Source: Pseudomonas sp. 8AS (lineage in GTDB: Bacteria > Pseudomonadota > Gammaproteobacteria > Pseudomonadales > Pseudomonadaceae). Taken from it: a stretch of 64,000 nucleotides of DNA. Shown here one piece after another: positions 60,006 to 64,000 of the stretch (its first letter is position 1; each line of letters begins with the position of its first letter). The notes beneath the pieces were generated by a model that saw nothing but the letters and a program-made list of their open reading frames with translations, was not told the DNA's origin and made no database searches. The stretch is from the NCBI RefSeq assembly GCF_902506505.1, contig NZ_LR733406.1:3718693-3782692 (forward strand). Direction: 5' to 3'. Position numbers and translations under genes: made by a program.

Positions 60006-61676
60006 ATGACCATGCTCAAAGACCCGTCGACCAAATACCGCCCGTTCCCGCAGATCGACATCGCGGACCGCACCTGGCCGTCCAAGACCATCGACCAGGC
60101 GCCGATCTGGCTGTCCTCCGACCTGCGCGACGGCAACCAGTCGCTGATCGAGCCGATGGATGCCGAGAAGAAGATGCGCTTCTTCAAGACCCTGGTGAAG
60201 GTCGGCATCAAGGAAATCGAAGTGGGCTTCCCGTCCGCCTCGCAGACCGACTTCGACTTCGTCCGCGAGCTGATCGAAGGCGGCCATATTCCGGACGACG
60301 TGACCATCCAGGTGCTGACCCAGGCCCGCGAAGACCTGATCACCCGCACCTTCGAGTCGCTCAAGGGCGCCAAGCAGGCCATCGTCCACTACTACAACGC
60401 CACCGCACCGAGCTTCCGCCGCATCGTCTTCAACCAGGACCAGGCCGGGGTGATCGAGATCGCCGTGAACGCCGCGCAGATCATCCAGCGCCTGGCCGCC
60501 CAGGCGCCGGAAACCGCCTGGCGCTTCGAGTACTCGCCGGAAGTGTTCAGCTCCACCGAGACCGCGTTCGCCGTCGAGGTGTGCAACGCGGTGATCGGCG
60601 TATTCCAGCCGACCCCGGCGCAGAAGCTGATCCTCAACCTGCCGGCGACCATCGAGGCCGCCACCCCGAACGTCTACGCCGACCAGATCGAGTGGTTCTG
60701 CCGCCACATCGACAAGCGCGACAGCGTGCTGATCAGCCTGCATACCCACAACGATCGCGGCACCGGCGTGGCCGCCACCGAACTGGGCCTGATGGCCGGC
60801 GGCGACCGTGTGGAAGGCTGCCTGTTCGGCAACGGCGAACGCACCGGCAACGTCGACCTGGTCACCGTGGCGCTCAACCTCTACACCCAGGGCGTCGACC
60901 CCGAGCTGGACTTTTCCGACATCGACTCGGTGCGCAAGGTGGTCGAGGAATGCAACCAGCTGCCGGTGCACCCGCGTCACCCGTACGTCGGCGACCTGGT
61001 GCACACCGCCTTCTCCGGCTCGCACCAGGATGCGATCCGCAAGGGCTTCGCCCAGCAGGACCCGCAAGGCGTGTGGGAGGTACCGTACCTGCCGATCGAT
61101 CCGGCCGACATCGGCCGCGACTACGAGGCGGTGATCCGCGTCAACAGCCAGTCCGGCAAGGGCGGCATCACCTTCCTGCTCGAGCAGGAGTACGGCATCA
61201 GCCTGCCGCGGCGCATGCAGATCGAGTTCAGCCAGGTGGTGCAGAAGGAAACCGACCGCCTCGGCCTGGAGATGACCGCCGCGCAGATCTACGGCCTGCT
61301 GGACAACGAGTACCTCAAGGCCACCAGCCCCTACGTGCTGAAGAGCCATCGCCTGCAGGAAGAGAACGGCATCTGCAACGTCGATGTGGACGTCAACTTC
61401 AATGGCGAGCTGCGCCGCAAGCACGGCACCGGCAAGGGCCCGCTGGAAGCCCTGGTCGCCGCCCTGCCGATGAATGTGGAGATCATGGATTACCACGAGC
61501 ACGCCATCAGCGCCGGCACCAACGCCCAGGCCGTGGCCTACATCGAGATCCGTCTCAACGGCGGGCGCCCGCTGCACGGCATCGGCATCGACGAGAACCT
61601 GACCACCGCGACCTTCCGCGCCCTGTTCAGCGCCCTCAACCGCGCCATGAGCCAGGCCGAGGCCCAGGCGGCCTGA
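60006..61676 (+). CDS. leuA: 2-isopropylmalate synthase
   Basis: LeuA condenses acetyl-CoA with 2-ketoisovalerate, the first committed step to leucine. The 556-residue protein has the HMGL-like TIM barrel (SSDLRDGNQSLIEPMD; the metal motif HTHNDRGTGVAATE near 245) and a C-terminal LeuA dimer domain for leucine feedback. The length is that of the LeuA2 form common in Pseudomonas. ATG 60006 has AAGGA eight bases upstream. Regulation by the leader ORF is suspected. Confidence 0.97.
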   Translation: MTMLKDPSTKYRPFPQIDIADRTWPSKTIDQAPIWLSSDLRDGNQSLIEPMDAEKKMRFFKTLVKVGIKEIEVGFPSASQTDFDFVRELIEGGHIPDDVTIQVLTQAREDLITRTFESLKGAKQAIVHYYNATAPSFRRIVFNQDQAGVIEIAVNAAQIIQRLAAQAPETAWRFEYSPEVFSSTETAFAVEVCNAVIGVFQPTPAQKLILNLPATIEAATPNVYADQIEWFCRHIDKRDSVLISLHTHNDRGTGVAATELGLMAGGDRVEGCLFGNGERTGNVDLVTVALNLYTQGVDPELDFSDIDSVRKVVEECNQLPVHPRHPYVGDLVHTAFSGSHQDAIRKGFAQQDPQGVWEVPYLPIDPADIGRDYEAVIRVNSQSGKGGITFLLEQEYGISLPRRMQIEFSQVVQKETDRLGLEMTAAQIYGLLDNEYLKATSPYVLKSHRLQEENGICNVDVDVNFNGELRRKHGTGKGPLEALVAALPMNVEIMDYHEHAISAGTNAQAVAYIEIRLNGGRPLHGIGIDENLTTATFRALFSALNRAMSQAEAQAA

Positions 61677-61699
61677 CGGCAGCCGCACAATGCCTAACC

Positions 61700-61725
61700 A
61701 GGGGAGCCCAGCGCTCCCCTTTTTC
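61700..61725 (+). terminator. Terminator of leuA
   Basis: AGGGGAGC (61700-61707) and GCTCCCCT (61713-61720) form an 8-bp stem with a 5-nt loop, followed by TTTTTC, 24 bp past the leuA stop. Confidence 0.9.
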
Positions 61726-61784
61726 ATTCACCCCCTGCCTCAGCTCCTAGACTGCACGACAGCAGCAACGCGGAGAGCCCCACG

Positions 61785-62540
61785 ATGAGCAAGCCCAACC
61801 TGCTGACCCGCCTCGTCCTGGTCGCGGCCCTGCTGGGCGGCAGCGGCTACGGCAGCACGGCCGAGGTGGTGATGGCCTTCGGCGAGAAGATTCCGCCCTT
61901 CTGCTTCCCGGAAAGCGACAGCGGCATCGAGCTGGAGATCATCGGCGAAGCCCTGGCCTTCAAGGGCCACCGCCTCAAGCCGCACTACTACCCGCTGGCG
62001 CGCGTACCGCTGAGCTTTCGCCAGGGCGAAGTGGATGCGGCGATGACCGACCTGGGCCAGGACCTCAGCCAGGCCGGCGCCCACTACGGCCAACCGGCGG
62101 TGATCTACCGGAACGTGTTCATCACCCTGAAAAAGCGCAAGCTGCGCATCCGGCGCCCGCAGGACCTGGCCGGCCTCAGCGTGGTGGCCTTTCCCGGCGC
62201 GGCCCAGCGCTACCCGGAGTGGCTGGCGCAGACCCAGCAGGCCGGGCTGTACTTCGAGCAGAACAACCAGGAGCTGCAGGTGCTCGGCCTGAACAAGGCC
62301 CGCTACGACGTGGTACTCAGCGACCAGAGCATCTTCCACTACTTCGAGCTGCTGCTCGAACGCACCAGCCTGTTCAAGGCCCAGGCCACCGAGCTGCACC
62401 ACTTCGTCGAGGAAGATCCCGAGGACTACCGCCCGCTATTTCGCGACCGGCAGATCCGCGACGACTTCGACGCCGGCCTCGAACAGCTGAAGCGCAGCGG
62501 GCGCTACCAGCAGATCTACGACCACTACCTGCAGCAGTAG
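61785..62540 (+). CDS. Periplasmic substrate-binding protein (SBP_bac_3-like)
   Basis: A 251-residue protein with a signal peptide (LLTRLVLVAALLGGSGYGSTA) and an amino-acid-binding-protein fold: MAFGEKIPPFCFPESDSGIELEII at the start, then DLAGLSVVAFPGAAQRYPEW and YDVVLSDQSIFHYF. No permease or ATPase gene adjoins it, so it may work with a distant transporter or be a stand-alone sensor; the ligand is unknown. It lies between leuA and the convergent omega-amidase gene. Confidence 0.82.
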   Translation: MSKPNLLTRLVLVAALLGGSGYGSTAEVVMAFGEKIPPFCFPESDSGIELEIIGEALAFKGHRLKPHYYPLARVPLSFRQGEVDAAMTDLGQDLSQAGAHYGQPAVIYRNVFITLKKRKLRIRRPQDLAGLSVVAFPGAAQRYPEWLAQTQQAGLYFEQNNQELQVLGLNKARYDVVLSDQSIFHYFELLLERTSLFKAQATELHHFVEEDPEDYRPLFRDRQIRDDFDAGLEQLKRSGRYQQIYDHYLQQ

Positions 62541-62553
62541 CGCCCTGCGCCGA

Positions 62554-63342
62554 TCAGGCTTCGTCCAGGCTGAACGGATCGGCATCCAGGTGCGCCGGGA
62601 AGCGCTGCCTATAGGCGGCCAGGCTGGCCGCACTGAGGCGGGTGCGGAACACCCCGCCGGCCTCCCCCGGCACCAGCAGGGCGTCGCCCTGGAAGTCCAG
62701 CACCTGGCTGTCGCCACTGTAGGGGTGGCCGTTGCCGTCGCTGCCGATGCGGTTGACCGCGGCCACGTAGCACAGGTTCTCGATGGCCCGTGCCGGCAGC
62801 AGGCGGTTCCAGTGCTGGCGCCGCGCGGCCGGCCAGTTGGCGGTGTACAGCAGCAGGTCGGTGCCGCCGGGATCGCGGCTCCACACCGGGAAGCGCAGGT
62901 CGTAGCAGATCAGCGGGCGCACCCGCCAGCCGTTCAACTCCAGCACCACCTGCTGCTCGCCGGCGGCGTAGTGCTTGTGCTCGCCGGCCATACGGAACAG
63001 GTGGCGCTTGTCGTAATGGGCCAGCGTGCCGTCCGGGCGCGCCCACAGCAGGCGGTTGCGGTAGCTGCCATCGGCGGCCTGGATGATCAGGCTGCCGCAG
63101 ATCACCGAGCCGATGCGCTCGGCCTGCTCCAGCAGCCAGGCGCTGGTCGGCCCGTCCTCCGCCTCGGCCAGCGCCGAGGAGTGCATGGAGAAACCGGTGC
63201 TGAACATTTCCGGCAGGATCACCAGGTCGGCGGCGCGTGCCTCGACCAGCAGCTCGGCAAAGTGCGCGCGGTTGGCCGCCGGGTCCTGCCAGGCCAGTTC
63301 GGTCTGGATCAGCGCCACGTCGAGATCGGGCTTATGGCTCAT
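62554..63342 (-). CDS. Nitrilase-superfamily omega-amidase (YafV-like)
   Basis: A 262-residue C-N hydrolase with the Glu-Lys-Cys triad: ILPEMFSTGF (Glu44), HYDKRHLF (Lys) and LICYDLRFPVW (Cys). YafV-type enzymes hydrolyse 2-oxoglutaramate and 2-oxosuccinamate. It starts 36 bp after an aminotransferase gene on the same strand; a glutamine-using transaminase would produce exactly such omega-amide oxo acids, supporting joint function, for example in methionine salvage. Confidence 0.9.
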   Translation of the reverse strand: MSHKPDLDVALIQTELAWQDPAANRAHFAELLVEARAADLVILPEMFSTGFSMHSSALAEAEDGPTSAWLLEQAERIGSVICGSLIIQAADGSYRNRLLWARPDGTLAHYDKRHLFRMAGEHKHYAAGEQQVVLELNGWRVRPLICYDLRFPVWSRDPGGTDLLLYTANWPAARRQHWNRLLPARAIENLCYVAAVNRIGSDGNGHPYSGDSQVLDFQGDALLVPGEAGGVFRTRLSAASLAAYRQRFPAHLDADPFSLDEA

Positions 63343-63378
63343 CGCAATTCCTCAAAGCGTTGAAGACACCCTGCCAGG

Positions 63379-64000
63379 TTACACCGCGCAGAGTTTGTCG
63401 GCGGCCTGGCGCAGGGTGTCCTCGCGTTTGGCGAAACAGAAGCGCACCAGGCGCAGGTCGGCCGGCGGCTGCTGGTAGAACACCGAGACCGGGATGGCCG
63501 CCACCCCGTGCTCGCGGGTCAGCCATTCGGCCATGGCCACATCGTCCAGCTCCGGGCGGATCGCCGAGTAGTCGGCCAGCTGGAAATAGGTGCCGGCTGT
63601 GCGCGTGAAGGCGAAGCGCGAGCCGCCCAGCAGGTCGCAGAACAGGTCGCGCTTGGCCTGGTAGAAGGCCGGCAGCTCGCTGACATGCTCCGGGTGTTCG
63701 GTCATGAAGTCGGCCAGCGCCCACTGCAGCGGGGTCACCCCGCAGAAGCTGACGTACTGGTGCACCTTGCGCAGCTCGGCGGATAGCGCCGGCGGCGCCA
63801 CCACATAGCCGGTCTTCCAGCCGGTGACGTGGTAGGTCTTGCCGAAGGAGCTGACCACCAAGGCACGCTGGTACAGCTCCTCGTGGGCCAGCACGCTGGC
63901 ATGCGGCACACCGTCGAACACCAGGTGCTCGTAGACCTCGTCACTCAGCAGGTAGATGTCGCGGCCACGGATCAGCGCGGCCAGGCGGTCCAGGTCCGCC
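63379..64000 (-). CDS. PLP-dependent aminotransferase (YbdL-like), 5' end missing
   Basis: The last 206 codons of a class I/II aminotransferase; the gene continues past the right edge. Visible are DIYLLSDEVYEHLVFDG (the PLP-contacting Asp and Tyr), SSFGKTYHVTGWKTGY (the Schiff-base Lys) and LRLVRFCFAKREDTL (the carboxylate-binding Arg). The sequence resembles YbdL/methionine aminotransferases and kynurenine or glutamine transaminase K-like enzymes. It is followed by the omega-amidase gene, which suggests glutamine as amino donor. Confidence 0.85.
   Translation of the reverse strand, partial: ADLDRLAALIRGRDIYLLSDEVYEHLVFDGVPHASVLAHEELYQRALVVSSFGKTYHVTGWKTGYVVAPPALSAELRKVHQYVSFCGVTPLQWALADFMTEHPEHVSELPAFYQAKRDLFCDLLGGSRFAFTRTAGTYFQLADYSAIRPELDDVAMAEWLTREHGVAAIPVSVFYQQPPADLRLVRFCFAKREDTLRQAADKLCAV

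Overview
The window is a 64 kb piece of a high-GC gammaproteobacterial chromosome. Gene content and order (hom-thrC-dsbC-xerD, rpsP-rimM-trmD-rplS-ffh, purT, purL-mltF, tadA-cumA-guaA-guaB-xseA-leuA, aapJQMP next to a carboxylesterase, an acyl-CoA ligase and rhlB) match what I recall of Pseudomonas, and the paired REP repeats fit too. I read it as core chromosome of a Pseudomonas sensu lato species, not P. aeruginosa itself. There are no rRNA or tRNA genes, prophage, intact IS or CRISPR. I annotate 65 protein genes (the last cut by the window edge) plus one short leader ORF.

Layout. 1-5.3 kb: an IS-derived repeat, then hemH with a TIGR01777 epimerase, divergent from a renalase-like flavoprotein, a TIGR02450 protein, rlmF and a YigZ protein. 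The shared promoter carries TGTACA-N12-TGTACA, the operator recorded for light-responsive LitR/PplR regulators of P. putida. 5.4-8.3 kb: an Lrp/AsnC regulator between two amino-acid exporters of different superfamilies. 8.3-14.7 kb: a two-membrane-span TAXI binding protein, ndpA, a PPK2 kinase, a GST, a GIY-YIG protein, and an NTF2-like gene divergent from a GlxA-type AraC regulator. 14.8-19.4 kb: the general amino-acid ABC transporter aapJQMP, with a close sigma-54 promoter match. 19.4-26 kb: carboxylesterase, acyl-CoA ligase, a cNMP-GGDEF diguanylate cyclase, a dipeptidase and rhlB.

26-36 kb: a PfpI protein with a ribbon-helix-helix protein, threonine biosynthesis (hom, thrC), dsbC, xerD, a thioesterase, the rpsP operon and ffh. 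36-45.8 kb: a CcsA-like membrane protein, a CorC-like transporter, an SGNH hydrolase overlapping it tail to tail, purT, a DUF1289 / gamma-carbonic anhydrase / Nudix run, an L,D-transpeptidase-type enzyme, ohrR and ohr, and a CDGSH protein. 45.8-64 kb: purL, mltF, tadA, cumA, guaA, guaB, a MITE-like element, a zinc-ribbon protein, xseA, an M23 peptidase, leuA behind a short Leu-rich leader ORF, a solute-binding protein, and an omega-amidase next to a truncated aminotransferase gene.

Most genes are housekeeping (GMP and purine synthesis, translation, secretion, Leu/Thr synthesis). The regulatory DNA is more distinctive: the predicted light operator, the Lrp-exporter palindrome, the sigma-54 box, the leuA leader ORF, the possibly leaderless mltF transcript, and several inverted-repeat elements.
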